Positions 1 to 5,114 of a stretch of DNA of 5,537 nt are shown in pieces. The translations under genes were made by a program, and so were the position numbers. Within the stretch, counting starts at the first letter, position 1, and each line of letters starts with the position of its first letter. Source of the DNA: Ignavibacteriales bacterium (GTDB lineage: Bacteria > Bacteroidota > Ignavibacteria > Ignavibacteriales > Ignavibacteriaceae); the NCBI GenBank assembly GCA_020061995.1, contig JAGUXE010000094.1, forward strand, positions 1 to 5,537, given 5' to 3'. The notes beneath the pieces are model-generated. The model worked only from the letters and a program-made list of their open reading frames with translations, had not been told where the DNA came from and searched no databases.

Positions 1-116
1 CTCTCATCCTCAACGAGCTCGCTGAATATCGAATAGTATTCCGTGCCGTAAATCTCAATGGATATAGCTTCTTTCAGAATATCAAGAAGCTTGTCTTGGT
101 TATTCGTATTATTCAC
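1..116 (-). CDS. Ferritin-like / rubrerythrin-type protein, N-terminal fragment
   Basis: Reading the minus strand from a GTG at 116-114 gives 38 codons open to the window edge. The core reads LLDILKEAISIEIYGTEYYS and is followed by IFSELVEDE. This is the pattern of the first helix of archaeal ferritin-like/rubrerythrin domains: a helix with an (A/S)IxIExxGxxYY core, in which Glu21 would be the first di-iron ligand, leading to a V-E-D loop. Known members of the family are cytoplasmic di-iron proteins that protect anaerobes from peroxide or store iron; that role is inferred here. GTG is the only usable start, because an in-frame stop lies at 152-150 and no ATG follows it. There is no SD, and a TTTATTA box about 28 bases upstream suits a leaderless transcript. 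The gene is divergent from the CBS-ParB gene. The metal-binding C-terminal half is outside the window, so the exact subfamily is open. Confidence 0.65.
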   Translation of the reverse strand, partial: MNNTNNQDKLLDILKEAISIEIYGTEYYSIFSELVEDE

Positions 117-195
117 CCAATAGAGGTTGATTTCAATAGGTAATAAAGATTAGTATAGGAAAACCATTTACGTTAGTTAGCCAATAGATGCCAGC
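117..195. promoter_or_regulatory. Divergent promoter region between ferritin-like and CBS-ParB genes
   Basis: This 79-base AT-rich spacer separates two divergent genes. On the minus strand TTTATTA (complement of 141-147) lies about 28 bases before the GTG at 116, the right distance for an archaeal TATA box driving a leaderless mRNA. On the plus strand TTAGTATA (150-157) could serve the ATG at 196 with a short leader. Neither gene has a recognisable SD. Box assignments are by eye only. Confidence 0.35.
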
Positions 196-1011
196 ATGAC
201 AGACCATCCCAAAGTCAAGGATTACATGACACAGGACGTGGACACGGTTTCTCTTGAAAATACGGTCAAGGATGTCATAGAACTTATACGGAGTACGGAG
301 CATGATGGTTTTCCTGTAGTGGAGAACGGCAGGGTCACGGGGTATATATCAGCCGCGGGTTTGCTTGAAAAAGGGCTTGATGATAAAGTCTCCAATATCA
401 TGAGCCGCGATGTATTGGTTGCGGATACCGAGATGGATATGACCGATGTGGCGCGGGTATTATTTAGATCTGGCAAGTCTAAATTGCCAGTAGTAGACAA
501 AAGCGGAGAACTTCGTGGGATTATTACAAATTCCGACGTTATACGTTCGCATATAGAGAGAACGAGCCCGCAAAAGGTCTGGACGCTCAAAAAGACGCTT
601 GAAGCTATTCATAATATCCATGTTGATGTTATACGTGAGACTGTCAATATAGACGAGCTTGTGCCAACGCAGCCCAAGGTCTATGCAGATGAACTCGATG
701 GAAGGATATACGAACTGAAAAAAGGGTTAGCAGAGCCAATAGTTGTGATAAAAAAACCTCATAAACTCATGCTTGTAGATGGACATCACAGGGTTATAGC
801 AGCAAAGAAACTTGGAATAAACAGTATGGATGCGTACGTCATACCGTTGGGCGAGGAAATCCATCTCGGAATGGAAAAAACAGCTATATTAGCAGGGCTT
901 CGCACACTGTCTGATATCAAGATACTTGATTATGCCAAACACCCGCTCGTAGAGATAACAAAGAGACTAAAAAAAGATGACGAAAACGGTTTGACGAGTA
1001 TCTCCCAATAA
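196..1011 (+). CDS. Tandem CBS domain protein fused to a ParB/SerK-like domain
   Basis: This is a 271-residue soluble protein. Two CBS repeats fill about residues 5-60 and 64-122; each has the VKDYM/VSNIM opening, a FPVV/LPVV strand and a GYISAAGLL/GIITNSDVI end. Such a pair normally binds adenine nucleotides or S-adenosylmethionine and senses cell state. A linker (123-146) leads to a ParB/sulfiredoxin-fold domain (about 147-225) with NIDELVPTQ at its start, PIVVIKK, and the signature VDGHHRVIAAKKLG at 194-207. The same DGHHR loop occurs in ParB/Srx-fold ADP- or ATP-dependent free serine kinases of the SerK type, so nucleotide-sensing phosphotransfer is as plausible as DNA partitioning. There is no helix-turn-helix DNA-binding domain of the kind real ParB proteins carry, and no parA neighbour. 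It has no SD. An upstream ATG at 188 is in another frame and stops after three codons. Composition is less AT-rich than the genes to its right. Confidence 0.8.
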   Translation: MTDHPKVKDYMTQDVDTVSLENTVKDVIELIRSTEHDGFPVVENGRVTGYISAAGLLEKGLDDKVSNIMSRDVLVADTEMDMTDVARVLFRSGKSKLPVVDKSGELRGIITNSDVIRSHIERTSPQKVWTLKKTLEAIHNIHVDVIRETVNIDELVPTQPKVYADELDGRIYELKKGLAEPIVVIKKPHKLMLVDGHHRVIAAKKLGINSMDAYVIPLGEEIHLGMEKTAILAGLRTLSDIKILDYAKHPLVEITKRLKKDDENGLTSISQ

Positions 1012-1014
1012 GAA

Positions 1015-1032
1015 CCCGTATTTAAATACGGG
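1015..1032. repeat. Perfect 18-bp palindrome after the CBS-ParB stop
   Basis: CCCGTATTTAAATACGGG is its own reverse complement and begins three bases after the TAA of the CBS-ParB gene. As RNA it could form a seven-pair stem with a four-base loop, so it may be a 3'-end structure for the CBS-ParB mRNA, although no T-run follows directly. As DNA it could be a protein-binding site. Its centre (TTTAAATA) also resembles a TATA box in both directions, but no convincing gene follows at promoter distance. Confidence 0.5.
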
Positions 1033-1103
1033 GACTATTAGTGAAGACGATAGGGGTTGTGTGCATCCTTAGAATATCTTGAACATCATAAAATTATGGC
1101 TCT

Positions 1104-1136
1104 AAAAATGAGGGCACGGTAAAACAACTATTAAAA
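1104..1136 (-). terminator. Possible U-tract terminator of the minus-strand operon
   Basis: Downstream of the stop of the PAPS-reductase-like gene (minus strand), the RNA would contain U-runs at 1136-1133, 1124-1121 and 1108-1104. Clustered U-tracts without a hairpin are the usual archaeal transcription terminators. The rest of the 144-base convergent spacer holds no gene I can support. Confidence 0.3.
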
Positions 1137-1155
1137 CAGGAAAGTCTGCCGATAA

Positions 1156-2787
1156 TCAAGTTTTCTGCAAATTATAGACTCTTTTAGTATCTTCTTTGTA
1201 GCTTAAAGATATACATCCCTTTGTAGTAAAATTACTGTTAACACAAGCTGAGCAATGGATACATTTCTTATTATCGATAGAAAACTTTCCATTTGTAATA
1301 ATCGCCCCTTTTGGACATAAACCTGTACATCCTCCGCATCCAATACAGTTAAGTGACTTTTCAATCTGTCTTCTTAACCGTTTTACATCTTTATCAAACA
1401 TTTTGGACATAAAATTTATTTTCAGTTGGGGACCACCAATCATTCCTCTTATAATAAATGGGCTATATCCATTGATTTGAAATGAATTATGGGTTAAAAA
1501 CTCCACATCGCCAAATGGCTTAAGGAATTCCAGTATATCTTTATTAATTGCAGCATCCTGGAAATTATATATAAGCGTGTTTTCATCATTTTTTTCCAGC
1601 ACACTTTTTTCTCGTTTTTTGTCAGGTTTTCTTTGCTTCCAATAACCATTTTTTACCCATTTTAAGTCCAATCCTTTATTATGTTCTTTAGAAAAATTTA
1701 TTAAAAATTCTTCCCATTTTAGATACTCATTGGAGTAATAATGTTTCAATAGTACTTGATCGTATTTTGAGTTAAATGGACATGGGTAACATCCTATCCG
1801 ACTAAACCCTTTATTGTAGGCTGGATTAAACATAATTCTGTTTTTTAACAGATACAACCAAACAGCCAAAGTTGGCCAATAGAATATCGGTCTGGCAACA
1901 GTCTGGCGTGGAATTTTTAAATTTTTATATATTCGAGGATATCTACTTCTTGTTGGCGACTCTGCTTTACGAATCCCATCAAATGTAAGGATATCCCCTT
2001 CAACAGTATTTAAAAACATATTTACTGGATATGATTTAAATACAGTACAACACCACCTCATAATATGGCTTGGCGGTCCTAATTGGTTACATACGTTTAA
2101 AAAATTTTTATCTGATTTTTGCGAAATAACTTCAAGTTTATAATTCTTTGAGAATTCATCAATATATTTTAGAGTATCTTCAAGTTCAATCGTAGTATTT
2201 GAGAAAAAAAGTGGAACGTTTCCGATAGCTTTCTTAACAATAGTAGCTACTAAAGTGCTATCTTTACCTCCACTGAACAGAATATATTTTTTGTTATTTG
2301 CGAACTCTTCGATTATCTTCTTAATGAACAAAATGCTTTCTCTTTCTAACGATATTAGTATTGGAAGATTTGCTATGAAAGCTCTTTGGTAAAAATCATC
2401 AAAACTTATATCACTTCTGTCGCTGAGTATATTAAGATTAATATTTTTAAGCTCAATTGTTCCATCGCTTGACGAGAATCTAAAAAGTGTTTTTCCATTA
2501 TATATAACACGATTAGCGTGACCTCTGAGTAAATTTTCAGGTAATTTTAGATTGACATTTAATTGATTTCTAATTTTTTCTTCAAAAAAGAGTCTTTCCT
2601 CTGCGAAGGTAGGTTTCAAATTCGTTCCACAGTACTTTCCTGTAGAATTACAGTTATAGCATCTCTCAGTTAATAAGGGGATATTACAATTTTGACACCA
2701 AAAAACATTATTAGTAATCGTTTGCACATTACTTTGCAATAATTTTTCTTTAAGAGGGTTTCCATCAAAGCACAATCCGTTCATCAT
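1156..2787 (-). CDS. PAPS-reductase-like ATP pyrophosphatase fused to zinc ribbon and 2[4Fe-4S] ferredoxin
   Basis: This is a 543-residue cytoplasmic protein. Residues 31-46 hold a zinc ribbon (C31, C34, C43, C46; C53 is nearby), followed by an uncharacterised, possibly PUA-like stretch (about 65-120). The PP-loop SGGKDS at 172-177 binds ATP phosphates. RWCCTVFK (244-251), GIRKAESPTRSR (271-282) and GCYPCP (332-337) are PAPS/APS-reductase and DndC family motifs. The pair C246-C247 with C333/C336 matches the CC...CxxC set that carries a [4Fe-4S] cluster in APS reductases. A C-terminal ferredoxin domain has CxxCxxCxxxCP at 481-492 and a second motif, C509/C512/C515 with its fourth Cys delayed to C525. 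Expected chemistry is adenylation or reductive sulfur transfer with its own electron relay; the substrate is unknown. GGAGG in the end of the upstream gene serves ATG 2787 or the adjacent ATG 2784, which is slightly better spaced. It is not ordinary CysH, because no sulfate-assimilation gene is near. Confidence 0.85.
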   Translation of the reverse strand: MMNGLCFDGNPLKEKLLQSNVQTITNNVFWCQNCNIPLLTERCYNCNSTGKYCGTNLKPTFAEERLFFEEKIRNQLNVNLKLPENLLRGHANRVIYNGKTLFRFSSSDGTIELKNINLNILSDRSDISFDDFYQRAFIANLPILISLERESILFIKKIIEEFANNKKYILFSGGKDSTLVATIVKKAIGNVPLFFSNTTIELEDTLKYIDEFSKNYKLEVISQKSDKNFLNVCNQLGPPSHIMRWCCTVFKSYPVNMFLNTVEGDILTFDGIRKAESPTRSRYPRIYKNLKIPRQTVARPIFYWPTLAVWLYLLKNRIMFNPAYNKGFSRIGCYPCPFNSKYDQVLLKHYYSNEYLKWEEFLINFSKEHNKGLDLKWVKNGYWKQRKPDKKREKSVLEKNDENTLIYNFQDAAINKDILEFLKPFGDVEFLTHNSFQINGYSPFIIRGMIGGPQLKINFMSKMFDKDVKRLRRQIEKSLNCIGCGGCTGLCPKGAIITNGKFSIDNKKCIHCSACVNSNFTTKGCISLSYKEDTKRVYNLQKT

Positions 2788-2987
2788 TTCATCCTCCTGA
2801 ACATCATTTTGGGATTAAAGTGTCCTCTTTCTGTTAAAAATATGATAATAATTCTTTCAACTATCTCAGCTTTTTTAGTTCCCAAAATATCTTTATAATT
2901 CTCTTCCAGGACGTCCCAGACTTTTTCAGGCAATGTTACTTGTGTTCTTAATGCCTTTGGCCATTTTTCGAATTCCTTATTAGCCAT
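2784..2987 (-). CDS. Small ribbon-helix-helix (CopG-like) protein
   Basis: This 67-residue protein has the RHH fold order. A basic N-terminal strand, RTQVTLP (residues 14-20), would insert into the DNA major groove as part of a dimer. It is followed by helix 1 (EKVWDVLEENYKDIL, 21-35), a GTKKAE turn and a hydrophobic helix 2 (EIVERIIIIFLTERG, 41-55). A basic tail ends in FRRMK. Its TGA overlaps the ATG of the PAPS-reductase-like gene in an ATGA, and its last codons contain that gene's SD, so the two are translationally coupled. No SD precedes its own ATG; a TATA-like box about 29 bases upstream fits a leaderless mRNA. It is probably an autoregulator or a DNA-binding accessory of the downstream enzyme. 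RHH antitoxins look similar, but the partner is not a toxin. Confidence 0.7.
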   Translation of the reverse strand: MANKEFEKWPKALRTQVTLPEKVWDVLEENYKDILGTKKAEIVERIIIIFLTERGHFNPKMMFRRMK

Positions 2988-3011
2988 AATTTTGATATAA
3001 ATTTGTGTATA

Positions 3012-3020
3012 AGTATTTAA
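3012..3020 (-). promoter_or_regulatory. TATA-like box for the RHH/PAPS-reductase-like operon
   Basis: On the minus strand, TTAAATACT is centred about 29 bases before the ATG at 2987, placing the start of transcription at or next to the start codon. This agrees with the missing SD. A second AT-rich box (TTTATATC, minus strand, about 2998-2991) is too close to the ATG to be used unless the mRNA starts inside the gene. Confidence 0.4.
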
Positions 3021-3036
3021 GCTTATTGTTTTACTG

Positions 3037-3049
3037 TTATTTGAAATAA
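3037..3049. repeat. 13-bp palindrome TTATTT-G-AAATAA
   Basis: This is a perfect inverted repeat with a one-base centre, just upstream of the TATA-like box of the minus-strand operon. Its position suits an operator. It is pure A/T in the arms within AT-rich DNA, so chance is quite possible. Confidence 0.3.
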
Positions 3050-3103
3050 TGCATCAATATGGTCAAATTTTGTAATAACTCCTAAATAATATATGTAATA
3101 TGG

Positions 3104-3118
3104 GTCATAAATTATGAC
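3104..3118. promoter_or_regulatory. 15-bp palindrome GTCATAA-A-TTATGAC, candidate operator
   Basis: Two perfect seven-base arms flank one base. The site lies in the middle of the divergent control region, about 15 bases upstream of the TATA-like box of the plus-strand operon. Its arm TTATGAC shares TATGAC with the first unit of the downstream tandem repeat (3172-3177) and TTATG with the other units. A dimeric regulator, possibly the RHH protein encoded next door, could bind here; that assignment is inference. Confidence 0.45.
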
Positions 3119-3131
3119 ATAAAAAATACAC

Positions 3132-3141
3132 AAAAATATAC
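3132..3141 (+). promoter_or_regulatory. TATA-like box for the plus-strand operon
   Basis: The sequence AAAAATATAC is preceded by a purine-rich stretch that could act as a BRE. It predicts transcription starting near 3162-3168, just ahead of the tandem repeats and leader peptide. A second AT box (ATATTATATA, 3161-3170) would start transcription inside the repeats instead. Confidence 0.35.
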
Positions 3142-3170
3142 CGATAAACTGGAAACAGAAATATTATATA

Positions 3171-3230
3171 CTATGACCGCAAATATTATGTTCGCAAAAT
3201 TTATGCTCGCAAAAATTATGAGCGCTTGAG
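3171..3230 (+). repeat. Four abutting 15-bp tandem repeats, consensus yTATGnnCGCAAAww
   Basis: The units are 3171-3185 CTATGACCGCAAATA, 3186-3200 TTATGTTCGCAAAAT, 3201-3215 TTATGCTCGCAAAAA and 3216-3230 TTATGAGCGCTTGAG. TATG, two variable bases, then CGC are constant; the last unit diverges at its 3' end, where it forms the SD of the next gene. The array ends exactly one base before the GTG at 3231. Possible roles are iteron-like protein-binding sites or a repeated leader-peptide coding sequence (period 15 equals five codons). No replication-initiator gene is visible. Confidence 0.8.
3173..3229 (+). CDS. Putative 18-residue leader peptide encoded by the repeats
   Basis: ATG at 3173 opens a short frame, MTANIMFAKFMLAKIMSA, ending with TGA at 3227-3229. 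Because the DNA repeat is 15 bp, the peptide is a five-residue repeat with Met at 1, 6, 11 and 16 and a hydrophobic-Ala-Lys/Asn pattern between. The stop overlaps the SD (GAGGTG, 3228-3233) of the following gene, the arrangement expected for translational coupling or ribosome-controlled leader peptides. No clear SD precedes the ATG. Translation is unproven; the frame could simply follow from a DNA-binding repeat whose length is a multiple of three. Confidence 0.35.
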   Translation: MTANIMFAKFMLAKIMSA

Positions 3231-3233
3231 GTG
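3228..3233 (+). promoter_or_regulatory. SD sequence GAGGTG that bears on the start of the first operon gene
   Basis: GAGGTG matches the archaeal 16S 3' end. It overlaps the GTG at 3231, so it cannot serve that codon, and lies three bases before the TTG at 3237. This favours TTG 3237 as the true start unless GTG 3231 is reached by reinitiation after the leader-peptide TGA. Confidence 0.5.
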
Positions 3234-3554
3234 GTATTGGAAGAAAAATGGAATCCTGATAATGAGGAATCTCCACAGCACATTCATGCAAAAAATATCT
3301 GCAAAAGACATCCATTTGAAACATTGGGTATTTTTACAGCAGACATTTTAAAAAAATATGGAGGTGGCAGATTGAACCTTGGGGCTGCATATGCTAAGAA
3401 TGAAAACATAAATTGGGAGTACGCAAGAAAAGATTTAACGGATTTGTTAAATTCGCATGTATGGGACAGACATGATGTAAGAAATTGCAGAAGTATTAAA
3501 GAATTAGAGTTACTTATATCCGAAATATATGAATATGAAAAGAGGAGGAGGTAG
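3231..3554 (+). CDS. Uncharacterised 107-aa protein, first gene of the AAA operon
   Basis: I do not recognise this family. The protein is soluble, without signal peptide or membrane segment. It has a His/Cys-containing N-terminal part (QHIHAKNICKRH, 16-27), a GGGRLNLGAAYAK loop (44-56), an acidic/aromatic middle (ENINWEYARKDLTDLL, 58-73), a WDRHDVRNCR segment (78-87) and a C-terminal helix rich in Glu, Tyr and Arg ending KRRR. The helix-loop pattern and basic end could suit nucleic-acid or protein binding, but this is only an impression. Two starts are possible: GTG 3231 (107 aa) or TTG 3237 (105 aa, better placed after the SD). The upstream frame is closed by a TGA at 3219. Its 3' end contains the very strong SD of the next gene, only five bases away, so the two are surely co-expressed. 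Confidence 0.7.
   Translation: MVLEEKWNPDNEESPQHIHAKNICKRHPFETLGIFTADILKKYGGGRLNLGAAYAKNENINWEYARKDLTDLLNSHVWDRHDVRNCRSIKELELLISEIYEYEKRRR
3544..3552 (+). promoter_or_regulatory. Strong SD for the 270-aa gene
   Basis: GGAGGAGGT overlaps the stop codon of the preceding gene and gives a near-perfect match to the archaeal anti-SD, with seven bases to the ATG at 3560. It is the strongest SD in the window and suggests this product is needed in higher amount. Confidence 0.6.
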
Positions 3555-3559
3555 GGAAG

Positions 3560-4372
3560 ATGGTTACTCGCGGGACTGAAATATTTGTATACCAACTTGA
3601 ATCACTCGGAGAAGCTATAAGAGATGCAATTCGTACACATGATGTTATATTTCTGCGTGGCATTCAAGCGATGGAATCTACTATCTGGCCAAAAGTTAGA
3701 GGAGCTGAAAGTGTTATCAGCACTATTATTACTAATGCATATGATAGCATAGACTCTACTGATCCTTCTAAAGATAAAGCGAGTAAAATAAAAACTGTAG
3801 TTATGGATAAGGTTAGAAATGACTGGCAAGGTATCTCAAAAGAAAATATAATAGCTGCAATCACCGAACTTGAAACCTTGGGATTAGCCAACACAGAAAT
3901 AGTGGACGATTTCGATAAGTATGGAAAACCAGTAAAGCTCATACATGCTGTTTATTTAACATCTATTTGGGACGACATTATACAGGAAATGATTACAGAT
4001 AGCGAAAGTAGTTATATTTTTGCATCATCGATTGGGAAATTAATAGGGCTTTCGATAGCCGGCAGAAAACCAGACGCTAGAGGTAGATACACTTACGGTA
4101 TAGATTCTTGGAAACCAATAGCAAGGACGTGCTCAAAAGTGGCAGATAAACCTGATGGAAGACTCCTTAAAGAGGAAATGAAAGAAATCTTCATAGAATC
4201 CTCACATTATGGGAATAGGAAATATCATGAGCTTAGAGCACGTGATAAGGCTAAATCTAAAGAAATTAGATTTATTGTTGATGATGGTGGAGATTATATA
4301 ACGATCAATCGAGATGCGATATTAGCGTATGCGAGAATTCGTGACATATCTATGGAAAGATTTCTTGAATAG
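3560..4372 (+). CDS. Uncharacterised 270-aa protein with a possible winged-helix segment
   Basis: I do not recognise a named family. It is soluble and mostly helical, with no membrane segment. Residues 92-133 (ISKENIIAAITELETLGLA, then a charged turn and KPVKLIHAVYLT) have the spacing of a winged-helix domain: recognition helix followed by a beta hairpin with a DKYGKP turn. After an Ile/Ser-rich helical part (150-170) comes GRKPDARGRYTYGIDSW (168-184), then a very basic helix, NRKYHELRARDKAKSKEIR (219-237). The C-terminal piece has a hairpin (RFIVDDGGDYITI, 237-249) and a final helix. It may be the DNA-binding or adaptor partner of the AAA ATPase encoded 12 bases downstream; this is inferred from context only. 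The start is firm: ATG with a strong SD seven bases ahead. Codon use is AT-rich like its operon neighbours. Confidence 0.8.
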   Translation: MVTRGTEIFVYQLESLGEAIRDAIRTHDVIFLRGIQAMESTIWPKVRGAESVISTIITNAYDSIDSTDPSKDKASKIKTVVMDKVRNDWQGISKENIIAAITELETLGLANTEIVDDFDKYGKPVKLIHAVYLTSIWDDIIQEMITDSESSYIFASSIGKLIGLSIAGRKPDARGRYTYGIDSWKPIARTCSKVADKPDGRLLKEEMKEIFIESSHYGNRKYHELRARDKAKSKEIRFIVDDGGDYITINRDAILAYARIRDISMERFLE

Positions 4373-4384
4373 AGGTAGAAAAAT

Positions 4385-5089
4385 TTGAGGAAAGAGTTTA
4401 TAGAGGAATTTACAAGGTTAACGCCTAGCGAAATAAAAGCAAATATTATCGACCTTAAAGGTGAGAAGTACCAAGAGATATATAATAAAATCAGAAAAAT
4501 AGTCAGCCATCAGTTTAAACAAAACATTGAAAATGGTATTAAAGGATTTATATTATACGGAGATGTAGGCACTGGAAAGACAACAATGGCAAAAGCATTA
4601 GCTAAAGATATTTCTGTGCCGCTTTATTATATTGATGGTTCAGATATTGCAAGAAGTCGCTATGGACATAGTGAACAACAGATTGCGTCAATATTTGAAA
4701 ATGCATCGAAGGAAAAAAGCATAGTTTTGATCGATGATGCAGAGTCAGTATTTCCAACTAGGGATTGGCAAAAAGGAGAAAGTTGGCACATAGCGCAGAA
4801 TAATGTTTTCTTCCATAAGTTAGACAATGTAGATTCAGCTAGATTAATAGTAATAATCACCACAAATAGATACGACCTACTTGATAAAGCAATTAAAGAC
4901 CGTTTATACTCTATAGAAGTTCCTCAACCAGACATCCCAACTTTAGTAGAAATTGCAAAAATGAGATGCCTTGAATTAGGGATACCTACGGAGGAGATTA
5001 TTAAAGCGATATCTCAAGATAAAAATAATTTCACCAGTGTAAGGTCTGTGGAGAAATTGGTTATATTAAAATATATTGAACATATTTAA
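4385..5089 (+). CDS. Minimal single-domain AAA family ATPase
   Basis: This 234-residue protein is essentially one AAA module with a 50-residue N-terminal helical extension. Walker A is GDVGTGKT (60-66 with its leading G59). The segment DGSDIARSRYGHSEQQIASIF (84-104) aligns with the GSELxxKYVGESE pore-loop region of classical AAA proteins. Walker B is SIVLIDDAES (112-121), with Asp118 where the catalytic Glu normally stands. Sensor 1 is IITTNR (157-162, Asn161). The second region of homology is shortened to KAIKDRLYSIEVPQPD, leaving Arg173 as the likely arginine finger instead of the usual RPGRFD. SVRSVEKL (218-225) may supply sensor 2. Such modules form hexamers that remodel or unfold protein partners. 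The start is TTG; GAGGT at 4372-4376 lies eight bases ahead and overlaps the stop of the 270-aa gene. There is no protease domain. Substrate and partners are unknown, presumably the neighbouring products. Confidence 0.88.
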   Translation: MRKEFIEEFTRLTPSEIKANIIDLKGEKYQEIYNKIRKIVSHQFKQNIENGIKGFILYGDVGTGKTTMAKALAKDISVPLYYIDGSDIARSRYGHSEQQIASIFENASKEKSIVLIDDAESVFPTRDWQKGESWHIAQNNVFFHKLDNVDSARLIVIITTNRYDLLDKAIKDRLYSIEVPQPDIPTLVEIAKMRCLELGIPTEEIIKAISQDKNNFTSVRSVEKLVILKYIEHI

Positions 5090-5114
5090 TTATATTCAGA
5101 AGGAGAATTATACT

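Noticed and set aside
188..199. ATG at 188 ahead of the CBS-ParB start
   Set aside because: Different frame; stops after three codons and has no SD, so it is neither an alternative start nor a credible leader peptide.
222..590. Minus-strand open frame of 122 codons inside the CBS-ParB gene
   Set aside because: Antisense shadow of a clearly recognisable CBS-domain gene; its Ser/Thr-rich translation has no domain pattern.
1053..1122. Short TTG-initiated frame in the convergent spacer, reading like a protein fragment (LEYLEHHKIMALKMRAR)
   Set aside because: About 21 codons, no SD, and no recognisable parent family; too little to call a pseudogene remnant.
3171..3230. The repeats as a CRISPR array
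   Set aside because: Units are 15 bp, abutting, with no unique spacers and no cas gene nearby.
3171..3230. The repeats as replication-origin iterons
   Set aside because: No Rep or Orc1/Cdc6 gene is visible; the AAA protein lacks the winged-helix and initiator-specific motifs of Orc1/Cdc6 in its 234 residues. Kept only as an open possibility.
3112..3324. Minus-strand open frame of 70 codons across the repeat array
   Set aside because: It runs antisense through the tandem repeats and control palindrome into the first operon gene, with no SD and a low-complexity Phe/Ile-rich translation.
3284..3942. Minus-strand open frames (3284-3595, 3602-3829, 3664-3942)
   Set aside because: Antisense to the tightly spaced plus-strand operon genes, without SDs or protein-like patterns.
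4660..4863. Minus-strand open frame of 67 codons inside the AAA ATPase gene
   Set aside because: Lies opposite the conserved Walker B and sensor 1 coding sequence; a shadow frame.
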